From positions 1,619,278-1,659,990 of the forward strand of contig CP070787.1 of NCBI GenBank assembly GCA_020346745.1: a DNA stretch of 40,713 nt, in the 5' to 3' direction. Shown here piece by piece: positions 17,941 to 26,691 of the stretch. The position numbers and the translations under genes are program-made. Every line of letters begins with the position of its first letter. Position 1 is the stretch's first letter. Source of the stretch: Fidelibacterota bacterium (lineage in GTDB: Bacteria; Fidelibacterota; Marinisomatia; SCGC-AAA003-L08; TS1B11). The notes below the pieces were generated by a model, which did no database searches, was not told the DNA's origin, and worked only from the letters and a program-made list of their open reading frames with translations.

Positions 17941-19800
17941 ATGTCAGTGAGACATCCATTCAGCTTCCTGCTCGCCATCTGGCTGGTTGCAGGGATGACA
18001 GCGGCGAATCCACCCCAGCATCCACAGAGGACCACTGAGGCGGAACAGTCATTCAATCTTGCCTTGAAACTGGAGCAGGCAGGCAATACGGAACAGGCTG
18101 TGGCCATTTACACCCGCCTGGTTGAGGAGTTTCCCGGCAACCTGCGCTATTACCAGCGGCTGAAACATGTCTTACGGAATACCGCCCGATACGGTGAATT
18201 GCTGCAGGTCATCGATGAACACCTAACCCTATATCCTCAAGACATTCAGAGCCAGGTTGAGTTGGGAGACATCCAGCTAGCTTTAGGACGAAAGGAACGA
18301 GCCCTGCAGGCGTGGGAGGGCATTCTCCAGCGTTTTCCCGGGAATATGATGGCCGAGCGACTGGTCCTTACCCATCTCTTCACCAACAACCTGATGGACG
18401 AAGGTCACGCCGTACTGGAGCGCCTTCGGGAGGCCAAGAACGATCCAAGCTTTTTCGCCCTAGATATGGGACGCTTGTACGCCGCCCGGCTGAGCTACGA
18501 TTCAGCTACGGATGAATTCCTGCGCCATATTTCCACCCAACCCCAGACCGTCACCAACGTGACCAACCAGCTGCTCCGGTTCCCCACCGAACCCGAGATC
18601 ATGACCATGCTGCGTGAGAAGCTGTCGCAATCAGAATCCCCACAAGCCCTTCGCATCCTAGCAAGCGTGGAGTTCAAACACCGAAACTTCCCCCAAGCGG
18701 TGGAACTCTATCAGCAGCTGGGTTCCCAACCGAAGGAGCTGCTGGATCTAGGTCTGGATCTCCTGGCTGAGGGGGAATGGAATCTCACACAGCGACTGAT
18801 GGAGCAGATCCTGGCTGATCCCGAAGCCGTCGCCCTGTACGAGCAGGCTATCATGACCCTTGCCAGGATCTACGAAGCGCGCAGCACGGTACAGGAGGTG
18901 AACCTGCCGCTCTCGGGTTTCTATCAGGGCAACCGGTTTTTCACCCTACCATTCATTCGCGTTGATGAAGCGCATATCAGTTCCTTAAGACAGGCAATGA
19001 CCTTGTATGACTCGTTGACCACCACCTGGCGGAATCCCCGTGCACGCCTACGGCTGGCTGACATCAAATATCTCGTCCTGGACGACTTCGACGGTGCTCT
19101 CACCGACTTTCAATCGGTTATTACGAACCGTTCCGCGAGACAATACTACCCCCAGGCCTCACTCCGCTTAGTCGATGTCTGGATCGCCAAGGGGGACCTG
19201 GAGGAAGCTGAGCAGGCCCGCCGGAGAGCCGAAACGCAGCTGAAAACCCGGGACCATCTAAACCTGGTGGAGATCAAGGCCGTTGAACTCCTGTTCCTTT
19301 CCGGCGATTCTGATTCCCTGCTTGCCCACGTTGGGGGTCTATTGGCCACCCTTGGTCCCAATGATCTCCATTTCAATGATCTCATGGAATTGTCCGGTCT
19401 AGTTCGCCGATTCGATGGCTGGCCTGAGCAATACGCCGCTTTCGTGCAAAGTGAGCGTCTGCTCAGGCAGAATCGCCGCAGTGAGGCTATCGCTATGCTG
19501 GCCGCCACGCTTGAAGAGGATTTCACCGCTGTATCCCCCATCCTGCAGTACCGATTGGCACTTCTTGAGGTGCTTCAAGGGAACTACTCCCAGGCCGAAG
19601 AGCTCACTCTGACCATCACCGGGGAGACGGAATTCACCGAGCTGGGTTTGCTCACGGCAGCCGAACTGGCCGATCATCTTAAGGATGATGCTGCCCTGGC
19701 TTCAACACGCTACCTGGCCTTTCTGGATACATACCCGCTCAGTATATACAGCGATGCCGTACGCCTGCGCTACCGGACGCTGAATCCCGAGGAGGACTGA
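17941..19800 (+). CDS. Exported tetratricopeptide-repeat protein, 619 aa
   Basis: The signal peptide is visible (FSFLLAIWLVAGMTAANP, residues about 7-24). The rest is almost all helical TPR-type repeats. Examples are AEQSFNLALKLEQAGNTEQ (about 35), VELGDIQLALGRKERALQAWE (about 102) and KHRNFPQAVELYQQLG (about 245). Further pairs continue to the C-terminus. TPR solenoids bind peptides and assemble complexes; no catalytic residues are evident. The gene begins 6 nt after the DUF4175 stop and is followed after 23 nt by the next exported protein. It is probably the periplasmic TPR partner of the DUF4159/DUF4175 pair, although physical interaction is inference. Confidence 0.8.
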   Translation: MSVRHPFSFLLAIWLVAGMTAANPPQHPQRTTEAEQSFNLALKLEQAGNTEQAVAIYTRLVEEFPGNLRYYQRLKHVLRNTARYGELLQVIDEHLTLYPQDIQSQVELGDIQLALGRKERALQAWEGILQRFPGNMMAERLVLTHLFTNNLMDEGHAVLERLREAKNDPSFFALDMGRLYAARLSYDSATDEFLRHISTQPQTVTNVTNQLLRFPTEPEIMTMLREKLSQSESPQALRILASVEFKHRNFPQAVELYQQLGSQPKELLDLGLDLLAEGEWNLTQRLMEQILADPEAVALYEQAIMTLARIYEARSTVQEVNLPLSGFYQGNRFFTLPFIRVDEAHISSLRQAMTLYDSLTTTWRNPRARLRLADIKYLVLDDFDGALTDFQSVITNRSARQYYPQASLRLVDVWIAKGDLEEAEQARRRAETQLKTRDHLNLVEIKAVELLFLSGDSDSLLAHVGGLLATLGPNDLHFNDLMELSGLVRRFDGWPEQYAAFVQSERLLRQNRRSEAIAMLAATLEEDFTAVSPILQYRLALLEVLQGNYSQAEELTLTITGETEFTELGLLTAAELADHLKDDAALASTRYLAFLDTYPLSIYSDAVRLRYRTLNPEED

Positions 19801-19823
19801 ATCCGCCAGCTGCTGGGTATATC

Positions 19824-21080
19824 ATGTTAGCCAGATCTCTGTTCGCCGTTCTAATTGGGCTCAACTTCCTGTGGCCACAAAAAATCCTGATCCCTATGGA
19901 TGCTGTCCAACGGGACCATCTCAAGGCCTACGGAGTAGCGTTCTGGATCCTGAAGCGTGACGTTAATGTGGAGTGGCTCCTTAATTACCGCGGCGGTGCG
20001 TTCTTGGTGGACGACCTGCCTGCTATCCAACGGGAATGCCAAGTCAGAGGTGTGACGGCAGAACTGGTAGACGCGACAATCCTGGGGCAAATCTACACCA
20101 CCCTCGAGAACAACAATATGGACGTGATTCTTCTGGAGAAGGCCCCGCGAATCGCCGTCTATACTCCGCCCAACAAGCAGCCATGGGACGATGCCGTCAC
20201 GCTGGTGCTCACCTACGCGGAGATTCCCTATGCAACGGTCTACGACGAAGATGTGTTAACAGGCGGGCTGACAAAATTCGACTGGCTCCATCTGCATCAT
20301 GAGGATTTCACCGGCCAGCATGGAAAGTTCTGGCGTTCCTACTCGAACGCCGCCTGGTACCGCCAGCAGGTACAGGAATACAACGCTCTGGCCGCGCGCC
20401 TGGGATTCACCACGGTCCCCACCCTGAAGAAAACGGTAGCCCTCGCCATCAAGGACTATGTAACCCGGGGCGGATTTCTATTCGCCATGTGTTCCGCCAC
20501 TGACAGCTGGGACATCGCACTGGCAGCCCAGAGCCTGGATATCGCCGGCATTCCTTTTGACGGCAGCCCCCCTGATCCCAGCGCCAATGCCAAGCTGAAC
20601 TTCGACAACGGTATCGCCTTCCAGAACTACCAGGTCTACACCGACCCCGCGATCTACGAGTACTCCACCATCGATATCCCGCCCAGCCATCAACCAGCTC
20701 CCCGTGCAGCGGAGAACGACTACTTTACCCTCTTCGAGTTTGCCGCAAAATACGATCCCGTTCCCACCATGCTAACCCAGAATCATGTAGGGGTCATCAA
20801 GGGCTTCATGGGTCAGACCACCAATTTCAGGCGGAGTACCCTCAAAAGGAGTGTGGTCATTCTTGGGGAGCGGGAAGGGACGGAGGAAGTGCGCTACATC
20901 CATGGCAACCTAGGGAAGGGTACGTTCACTTTCCTGGGTGGCCATGATCCAGAGGATTACCAGCACTTTGTGGGTGATCCGCCAACCAACCTGGCGTTGC
21001 ACCCCAACTCCCCGGGCTACCGGTTGATTCTCAACAATATCCTGTTTCCGGCAGCCAGGAAACAGGAGCGAAAGACGTGA
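19824..21080 (+). CDS. Secreted protein of the family often labelled asparagine synthetase B
   Basis: This protein of 418 residues has a short N-terminal hydrophobic signal (LARSLFAVLIGLNFLWP). It belongs to a conserved FCB family recognised from stretches such as IYTPPNKQPWDDAVTLVLTYAEIPY-like residues near 110-140 and the His-rich WLHLHHEDFTGQHGKFW. Databases often call this family asparagine synthetase B. However, it has neither the N-terminal Cys nucleophile nor the PP-loop of AsnB, so that name looks wrong. The segment RGGFLFAMCSATDSWD (Cys223) resembles a class I amidotransferase/ThuA-like nucleophile elbow, as does GAFLHADDNYG in the DUF4159 protein of the same run. The real activity is unknown. 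Confidence 0.65.
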   Translation: MLARSLFAVLIGLNFLWPQKILIPMDAVQRDHLKAYGVAFWILKRDVNVEWLLNYRGGAFLVDDLPAIQRECQVRGVTAELVDATILGQIYTTLENNNMDVILLEKAPRIAVYTPPNKQPWDDAVTLVLTYAEIPYATVYDEDVLTGGLTKFDWLHLHHEDFTGQHGKFWRSYSNAAWYRQQVQEYNALAARLGFTTVPTLKKTVALAIKDYVTRGGFLFAMCSATDSWDIALAAQSLDIAGIPFDGSPPDPSANAKLNFDNGIAFQNYQVYTDPAIYEYSTIDIPPSHQPAPRAAENDYFTLFEFAAKYDPVPTMLTQNHVGVIKGFMGQTTNFRRSTLKRSVVILGEREGTEEVRYIHGNLGKGTFTFLGGHDPEDYQHFVGDPPTNLALHPNSPGYRLILNNILFPAARKQERKT

Positions 21081-21113
21081 ACCTCACCTGTAGCTAGCGT
21101 GTAACTTCGGCGC

Positions 21114-21509
21114 ATGGAAACCATTACCGTCCGCACAGGCAGCCGCGTGGAATTCATAGAAATCTCGGGCCAAGTGCGCCAGTGGCTACGGAATCAGACT
21201 ACCACCTCCGGTGTTTTAACCCTCTATGTCCCCCATACTACCGCCGGTATTACCATCAACGAACACGCTGATCCTGATGTGGTTCGCGATCTGACCATGG
21301 AGTTGAACAAGGTCATCCCCTTCGATGACAACTACCGTCACCTGGAGGGGAATGCCGCCGCACATATCAAGTCTTCCCTCATCGGTGCGTCGGCACAGGT
21401 TATAGTAGAGAACGGCGACCTGGTACTGGGCACATGGCAGGGTATCTTTTTTGCCGAATTCGACGGTCCACGCACCCGTAAGGTGCACCTGAAGCTGACG
21501 CCGTCCTAG
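21114..21509 (+). CDS. yjbQ: YjbQ family protein (secondary thiamine-phosphate synthase)
   Basis: This compact protein of 131 residues carries the UPF0047/YjbQ signature: VPHTTAGITINEHADPDVVRDL in the middle (about 41-62) and HIKSSLIGASAQVIVENGDLVLGTWQGIFFAEFDGPR towards the end, both quoted in part here as family patterns. E. coli YjbQ can act as a weak thiamine-phosphate synthase, but its physiological role is not settled. The protein is cytosolic. The ATG has no strong Shine-Dalgarno sequence. It is the last gene of the plus-strand run. Its TAG stop overlaps the TAG stop of the convergent aldo/keto reductase in the palindrome CTAG at 21506-21509. Confidence 0.88.
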   Translation: METITVRTGSRVEFIEISGQVRQWLRNQTTTSGVLTLYVPHTTAGITINEHADPDVVRDLTMELNKVIPFDDNYRHLEGNAAAHIKSSLIGASAQVIVENGDLVLGTWQGIFFAEFDGPRTRKVHLKLTPS

Positions 21510-22384
21510 TCGATCCCCACCCTTCCTGAATCGGCGAAGATGTTGCGGTACTCCTCGCCAGTGGTGATCAACGCATCTTGCTCATCGGCAGAGAGTGGCG
21601 CCCAGTCCTCACATCCTTTCAGCACATGGGGCAGAAGGTCGGGGTCACTGGGGGTGCACAGAGCCGTAACCTCTTGAGAAAGCACAAAGTCGATGCCGGC
21701 CTGGATAAGTCCGTGATCTTCGAACGGCTCGTACCAGGTCGCGTGTGTCCGCCAGTCATCCGGCCAAGGTTGTTTTGCGACTGACTTGATGATCAGGCTT
21801 CCCACCTGCAGTTGGTGACATAGCTCCAGCAGTTCCTCCGCTTGTCGCCGGTAGTCCGGATTGGCGTAGAGAATGAAATTGATGGGGAACATGACAGTGT
21901 CGAATTCAAAGCGTTGTAAGGCTTCCATCATCACCAACGGCGCCGCCAATCCGTGACCGGTAATACCGATGAAACTGGTCAGCCCTTCCTCACGGGCAGT
22001 GACCACCGCTTCCAGTGCACCCCCTAGAGCAGTGATCCTATCCAGCTCCTCCAGTCCGTTCACCGCATGGAACTGGTAGAGGTCAACAGCAGCCACTTTC
22101 AGCCGCTCCAACGATGCTCGCAGCTCCGCTGCTGCACCCTCACTCCCGCGCTCCAAGGTCTTGCAGCCGAGGAAGAACCGCTTGCGCTCACGGGCCATCC
22201 AGGGCTGAAGGCGCAGCTCCGCTTCCCCGTATGAAGGAGCTACGTCAATATGGTTTACGCCGGCAGCCAGGACCTGCTCCATGGTCCGGTCAGCCTCCGT
22301 CTGGCTGACCTTTCCGAGGGCCGCCGCCCCAAAGACCGCCACGCTACTCGCATGCTTGGTTCTGCCTAACGTGCGCTGTTCCAT
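21506..22384 (-). CDS. Aldo/keto reductase
   Basis: This protein of 292 residues has the TIM-barrel aldo/keto reductase pattern. NHIDVAPSYGEAELRL carries the catalytic Asp and Tyr (about 45-53). FLGCKTLERG holds the catalytic Lys, and LYQFHAVNGLEEL holds the active-site His. GITGHGL and the later INFILYANPDYR segment continue the barrel. It should reduce aldehydes or ketones with NADPH in the cytosol; the substrate is unknown. GAGGG lies about 13 nt before the ATG. It is transcribed towards YjbQ, sharing the CTAG stop, and no terminator fits between them. Confidence 0.9.
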   Translation of the reverse strand: MEQRTLGRTKHASSVAVFGAAALGKVSQTEADRTMEQVLAAGVNHIDVAPSYGEAELRLQPWMARERKRFFLGCKTLERGSEGAAAELRASLERLKVAAVDLYQFHAVNGLEELDRITALGGALEAVVTAREEGLTSFIGITGHGLAAPLVMMEALQRFEFDTVMFPINFILYANPDYRRQAEELLELCHQLQVGSLIIKSVAKQPWPDDWRTHATWYEPFEDHGLIQAGIDFVLSQEVTALCTPSDPDLLPHVLKGCEDWAPLSADEQDALITTGEEYRNIFADSGRVGID

Positions 22385-22510
22385 ATATTTGTTTTTCCCT
22401 CTTTAGTAGATGATTACGAATGGCAGCCAACCGATGGAATACTTCGTTTAATAATCATAACATCATTCGTTGGAGTACAACTTCTCAATTCAAATTACAG
22501 GCTACACACC

Positions 22511-22645
22511 AAGTCAGCAATCATCGAGGTTGGGGACCGCGAAACCATCGAGGACCGGCTAAGAGCCCTTGATTGCAGCTCTGTGGAGATGTTTACCCTG
22601 GAGGATGTCATCAGAAAGGTACCGGAGCTTCCAGCTGACCAATAA
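22511..22645 (+). pseudogene. Remnant of an M16-type zinc peptidase C-terminus
   Basis: In one plus-strand frame the last roughly 45 codons read KSAIIEVGDRETIEDRLRAL and then VEMFTLEDVIRKVPELPADQ, ending in TAA at 22643-22645. This matches the C-terminal end of M16 (insulinase-like) peptidases, where a VVGD-x-x-x-I-x-x-x-L strand-helix precedes the stop. The frame is open further upstream, but those residues do not resemble the family, and no start or zinc motif (HxxEH) occurs nearby. It is best read as the leftover tail of a deleted gene. The assignment is from pattern memory only. Confidence 0.45.
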
Positions 22646-22683
22646 AGGCACGGAGTAGCCAGGGACTTTCACAATGCCCTGTC

Positions 22684-23229
22684 TTACGGTGGCGTGATGA
22701 TACCTTGCCGCTGCAGTTCCTCCTGGTATACCCGGTAGTCCTTTTTACTGAAGCAGACAAACCGCACCTCGGTGATAGACGGTTCGTCGGCCAGCACGCC
22801 CTGTACTGTCTTGATGGCGATCGGTGCCGCCTGTTTGACAGGGAACCCATACGCGCCGGTGCTGATGGAGGGAAACGCCACGGTGCCGGCTCCATTCTCC
22901 ACTGCCAGGCGCAAGGAGTTACGGTAACAGGCGGCCAGTAGATCGGGTTCACTCCGCTCACCGCCCCGCCAGATAGGACCCACCGTATGGATCACGAACT
23001 TTGCCGGGAGCTGATACCCCCTGGTGATCCGCGCTTCGCCGGTGGGACATCCTCCCAAGGAACGGCACTCTTCCAGCAATTCCGATCCGGCAGCACGATG
23101 GATGGCACCGTCCACTCCCCCGCCACCCAGCAGCGTCGAGTTGGCGGCATTGACAATGGCATCCACTTTCTGCCCGGTAATATCGCCCTGGATCAACGTG
23201 ATACCTTTAGCCATAATAATCTGGATCAC
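22684..23229 (-). CDS. Macro-domain O-acetyl-ADP-ribose deacetylase (YmdB-like)
   Basis: This protein of 181 residues is a single macro domain. QGDITGQKVDAIVNAANSTL (about 14-33) and GGGGVDGAIHRAAG contact ADP-ribose. AFPSISTGAYGFP (about 122-134) forms the phosphate loop. The Asn and Asp positions used by MacroD-type hydrolases (NAANS, VDGAIH) are intact, so removal of ADP-ribose or acetyl groups from ADP-ribosyl substrates is likely. It is cytosolic. Met6 (MAKGITL, 23214) is an alternative start that better matches the usual family N-terminus. An 81-nt gap separates it from the upstream EgtD gene on the same strand. Confidence 0.92.
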   Translation of the reverse strand: MIQIIMAKGITLIQGDITGQKVDAIVNAANSTLLGGGGVDGAIHRAAGSELLEECRSLGGCPTGEARITRGYQLPAKFVIHTVGPIWRGGERSEPDLLAACYRNSLRLAVENGAGTVAFPSISTGAYGFPVKQAAPIAIKTVQGVLADEPSITEVRFVCFSKKDYRVYQEELQRQGIITPP

Positions 23230-23310
23230 ACCCCCTTTCGAAATGGATTCCTTTTACTGACAAAATGGAAAACCGACGTGGATTAACTCTGATAATAAAT
23301 CCATATTTTA

Positions 23311-24333
23311 TCACTGCTCCATAGCGCCGTTATTCTTTGGGGCCAGCAGATTCAATGCGAACCACCCGTTCTCATCCAGCCACATTCGTTCAATCTCGAG
23401 ACCAGCATCACCGCTCAGGGTCTCAAGTATTTCCTGAGTGTACTTATGGCTGCTTTCCGTATGGATGGTTTCGCCATCCCGGAAGGTCACGGCTAGTTCC
23501 AGATCCCTCACACGCACTTGCTGGTCACCAAGACTGCGCAGGTGCATCTCAATGGCCTGTTCCGCAGCGTTCCAGACCACCTGATGACGAAAGCGCTCCA
23601 GATTGAAATCGGCGTCAAGTTCCCGGTTAATGCGGGCCAGAACGTTTTTGTTGAACGCGGCGGTCACCCCATCCCTATCGTCATAGGCAGCTAATAGAAG
23701 CGGTAAAGGCTTCACCAGATCTAGTCCCAGGAAGAGGAGGTCACCTGGGTGCATAGCCTGCCGAATATCCCCGAGGAGTGCTACGGCCGCAGAGCGGGTG
23801 AAATTACCCAGATTGGAGCCCAGGAACAGGAACGCTTTCTGGTGCCCCTTCTGTTTACCAACCTCCTCCAAACCGTGCTCATAGTCGCTGGCGATAGCAT
23901 GCACCTGAAGGTCGGGATATTCTACCGTGAGCTCTTCCGCAGTCGCCTGGAGCATTGCCTGGGAAATATCGATGGGGCGATAGATAGGGCGCTGTCCACG
24001 GACGAACAAGGCATCCAAGAGGGTACGGGTCTTGGTGGAACTTCCGCTACCCAACTCCACCAGCACGAGCTCCGGGTCGCAGACTTGAGCCATGTCGGCC
24101 GCATAGCAGTCAAGAATCTGCTGTTCTGTCCTGGTCAGGTAATACTCCGGGAGTTGACATATCTGCTCAAAGAGTTCAGAGCCGCGTTCATCATAGAAAA
24201 GAATGGGAGGCAGTGTCTTCGGTGGCTGTGATAACCCGTGACGCACAAGCTCTTGGATCGAATCGAGTCGCCTGGCAGGCGAGATGGCCTGGACGGTGCA
24301 GCGCTCGTCGGCAGTGATGGTCTGAAGACTCAT
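23311..24333 (-). CDS. egtD: L-histidine N-alpha-methyltransferase (ergothioneine pathway)
   Basis: This protein of 340 residues trimethylates histidine to hercynine with S-adenosylmethionine. FYDERGSELFEQIC and PEYYLTRTEQQIL are signature segments near residues 46-75. LVELGSGSSTKTRTLL is the SAM motif (about 91-106). FLFLGSNLGNFTR and YDDRDGVTAAFNKNVL follow, and HTESSHKY (about 295-302) supplies the Glu and Ser that bind histidine's imidazole in the known EgtD structure. All key positions appear intact. EgtB, EgtC, EgtE or an Egt1-type sulfoxide synthase is not present in this window, so hercynine may be an end product or the partner may lie elsewhere. No Shine-Dalgarno sequence is evident. 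Confidence 0.92.
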   Translation of the reverse strand: MSLQTITADERCTVQAISPARRLDSIQELVRHGLSQPPKTLPPILFYDERGSELFEQICQLPEYYLTRTEQQILDCYAADMAQVCDPELVLVELGSGSSTKTRTLLDALFVRGQRPIYRPIDISQAMLQATAEELTVEYPDLQVHAIASDYEHGLEEVGKQKGHQKAFLFLGSNLGNFTRSAAVALLGDIRQAMHPGDLLFLGLDLVKPLPLLLAAYDDRDGVTAAFNKNVLARINRELDADFNLERFRHQVVWNAAEQAIEMHLRSLGDQQVRVRDLELAVTFRDGETIHTESSHKYTQEILETLSGDAGLEIERMWLDENGWFALNLLAPKNNGAMEQ

Positions 24334-24623
24334 GGTTGGATATAAACGGGAGATTGTTAGAAGAAGTTATGAGAGTGGCAAGGGCGGGGAAAGGGCAATA
24401 AATCGGATCTTGCTGGTGATGATTGATGAACAACAGGGCTGATCGGAGCCAACAACGACCCTCATCGAATACCCCGACGATCCCACCTGTCAGACGGCGT
24501 CATTATCGATCCCCTTTCCTCTTCCATTTGGCTTCCACATTACGCAAATTGCCGCTACTTTTTCCGGGACCATATCCCTTAATCGGTAATGCCCTGGACC
24601 GTTACTGCAACTGGAGGAGCCCC

Positions 24624-26666
24624 ATGAAGCCCACTCGATACATTTTATTCCCCTTAGTCGCTGCCCTGTTGCTGGGAGCCTGCGGCTGTGCACCCAAGAC
24701 CGAGGCTTTCCGGTTCAAGACCGAACAGTTTGCCGATCTGTACGTTGCGCGCTACCAAGTTCCCGGCTTCGAGGATCTATCACTCCCGCAGAAGGAGCTA
24801 CTGTACTACCTGTACCAGGCGGCCCTCTCCGGACGGGATATCTTCTACGACCAGAACTACAAGTACAACCTGCTGGTGAGGCACACCCTGGAGGCTATCG
24901 TCAACGGGTACGATGGTGACCGGTCCTCCGAGGATTTTGAAAACCTCATGGTCTACGCCAAGCGGATCTGGTTCTCCAACGGTATTCATCACCACTACTC
25001 AACCGACAAGATGCTGCCGGAGATCACACCAGAGTACTTTGCAGACCTGGTGCGGAATACTCCTGCTGAGACCTTCCCATTGAAGGAAGGCCAGACGATC
25101 GAGGAGTTCATCACCTTCCTCACACCCATCATCTTCGATCCCGAAGTGGACGGTAAGAAAGTCAACCTGAATCCCGGCGTGGACCAGGTGGCCCAATCAG
25201 CCACCAACTATTACGAGGGAGTTACACAGGCTGAGGTAGCTGCCTATTACGACGGAGTCATCGACAAGGACGATCCCACACCGATTTCCTATGGTCTCAA
25301 TTCCCAGCTCACCAAGGAGAACGGCCGGATCAAGGAAAGGGTCTGGAAGGTAGGTGGCATGTACACGAAGGCCATTGAACAGGTCGTCTACTGGCTGGAG
25401 AAGGCCAGCGTGGTAGCGGAGAACGAAAAGCAGAAGGCGGCTCTGGATCTGCTCATCGAGTATTACCGCACCGGGGACCTCCGCACGTTTGATGAGTACA
25501 GCATCGCCTGGGTCAAAGATGTGGATTCACGAGTCGACGTGATCAACGGTTTCATCGAGGTGTACGCCGATCCCCTAGGCTATCGAGGTGCCTTCGAGAG
25601 CGTGGTGTCGTTCAAGGACATGACAGCCACCCAGCGGATCGAGGCCATCGGGGACCAGGCCCAATGGTTCGAAGACCATTCACCGATCATGGAGAGCCAC
25701 AAGCGACCGGACGTAAAGGGCATCTCGGCCAAGGTCATCACGGTGGTGGTAGAATCCGGTGACTCGTCACCTTCGACTCCCATCGGCATCAACCTACCCA
25801 ATCCCAACTGGATCAGAGCCATGCACGGTTCCAAGTCGGTGAGTCTGGGTAACATTATAGACTCCTACAATGAAGTAGATAAAGGTACCGGATTCATGGA
25901 GGAATTCTATTACTCTGAGGAAGAAATCACGCGCGCCAAGGAATGGGGTACCCTGTCAGATAATCTCCATACCGATATGCATGAGGTGATCGGGCATGCT
26001 TCCGGCCAGATGGAGCCCGGCGTTGGCACTCCCAAGGAGACCTTGCGGAGCTACGCTTCGGCTCTGGAAGAGGCGCGCGCCGATCTCGTGGCCCTCTATT
26101 ACCTGCTTGATCCGAAGCTGATAGAGATCGGGGTGATGCCCAGCCTGGATGTGGGGAAGGCAGAGTATTACACGTCCTTCCTGAACGGCATGATGACCCA
26201 GCTGACCCGCATAAAGCCCGGCGATAACATAGAGCAAGCCCACATGCGTAACCGTCAGCTGATTGCGCGATGGGTATTCGAAAAGGGACAACCCGACAAC
26301 GTCATCGAGCGGGTCACCCGCGACGGCAATACGTACTTCGTCATCCACGACTACGAGAAGCTGCACGAGCTGTACGGCCAGTTACTTACGGAGGTCCAGC
26401 GGATCAAATCGCAGGGAGATTACGAGGCTGGCATGAACCTGGTTGAGACCTACGGCGTGCAGGTAGATGACGAGCTGCATGCCGAGGTGCTTGAACGCTA
26501 CGAGAAGCTGGGTATCGCGCCCTACGGCGGCTTCATCAATCCCCGACTCACCGCAGAGATTGACGGGGATAAAATAACCGACGTGAAGATCGAGTACCCC
26601 GACGATTTCACCGAGCAAATGCTGGAATATGCCCGGGACTACTCCTTCCTCCCGGTATATAACTAG
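24624..26666 (+). CDS. Dipeptidyl-peptidase III family (M49) lipoprotein, 680 aa
   Basis: The start is ATG 24624, with GGAGGAG just upstream and a clean lipoprotein signal ending LLLGACGC (Cys at about 21). The upstream in-frame extension has no signal and is rejected. The zinc site is HEVIGH (His453-His458). Downstream EEARAD (Glu482/483) supplies the third ligand, with the short spacing seen in the Bacteroides enzyme and not the longer human one. DPP III removes dipeptides from the N-terminus of oligopeptides. Lipid anchoring here implies action at the envelope, probably on imported peptides. Length fits the bacterial family (about 675). It is divergent from egtD across a 290-bp gap and single in its transcript. 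Confidence 0.92.
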   Translation: MKPTRYILFPLVAALLLGACGCAPKTEAFRFKTEQFADLYVARYQVPGFEDLSLPQKELLYYLYQAALSGRDIFYDQNYKYNLLVRHTLEAIVNGYDGDRSSEDFENLMVYAKRIWFSNGIHHHYSTDKMLPEITPEYFADLVRNTPAETFPLKEGQTIEEFITFLTPIIFDPEVDGKKVNLNPGVDQVAQSATNYYEGVTQAEVAAYYDGVIDKDDPTPISYGLNSQLTKENGRIKERVWKVGGMYTKAIEQVVYWLEKASVVAENEKQKAALDLLIEYYRTGDLRTFDEYSIAWVKDVDSRVDVINGFIEVYADPLGYRGAFESVVSFKDMTATQRIEAIGDQAQWFEDHSPIMESHKRPDVKGISAKVITVVVESGDSSPSTPIGINLPNPNWIRAMHGSKSVSLGNIIDSYNEVDKGTGFMEEFYYSEEEITRAKEWGTLSDNLHTDMHEVIGHASGQMEPGVGTPKETLRSYASALEEARADLVALYYLLDPKLIEIGVMPSLDVGKAEYYTSFLNGMMTQLTRIKPGDNIEQAHMRNRQLIARWVFEKGQPDNVIERVTRDGNTYFVIHDYEKLHELYGQLLTEVQRIKSQGDYEAGMNLVETYGVQVDDELHAEVLERYEKLGIAPYGGFINPRLTAEIDGDKITDVKIEYPDDFTEQMLEYARDYSFLPVYN

Positions 26667-26691
26667 TACAGCAGGCACAGAGCGATCTTGC

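Noticed and set aside
24423-24623. In-frame 67-codon N-terminal extension of the M49 gene
   Set aside because: ATG 24624 has GGAGGAG upstream and begins a clear lipoprotein signal; the extension would bury that signal.
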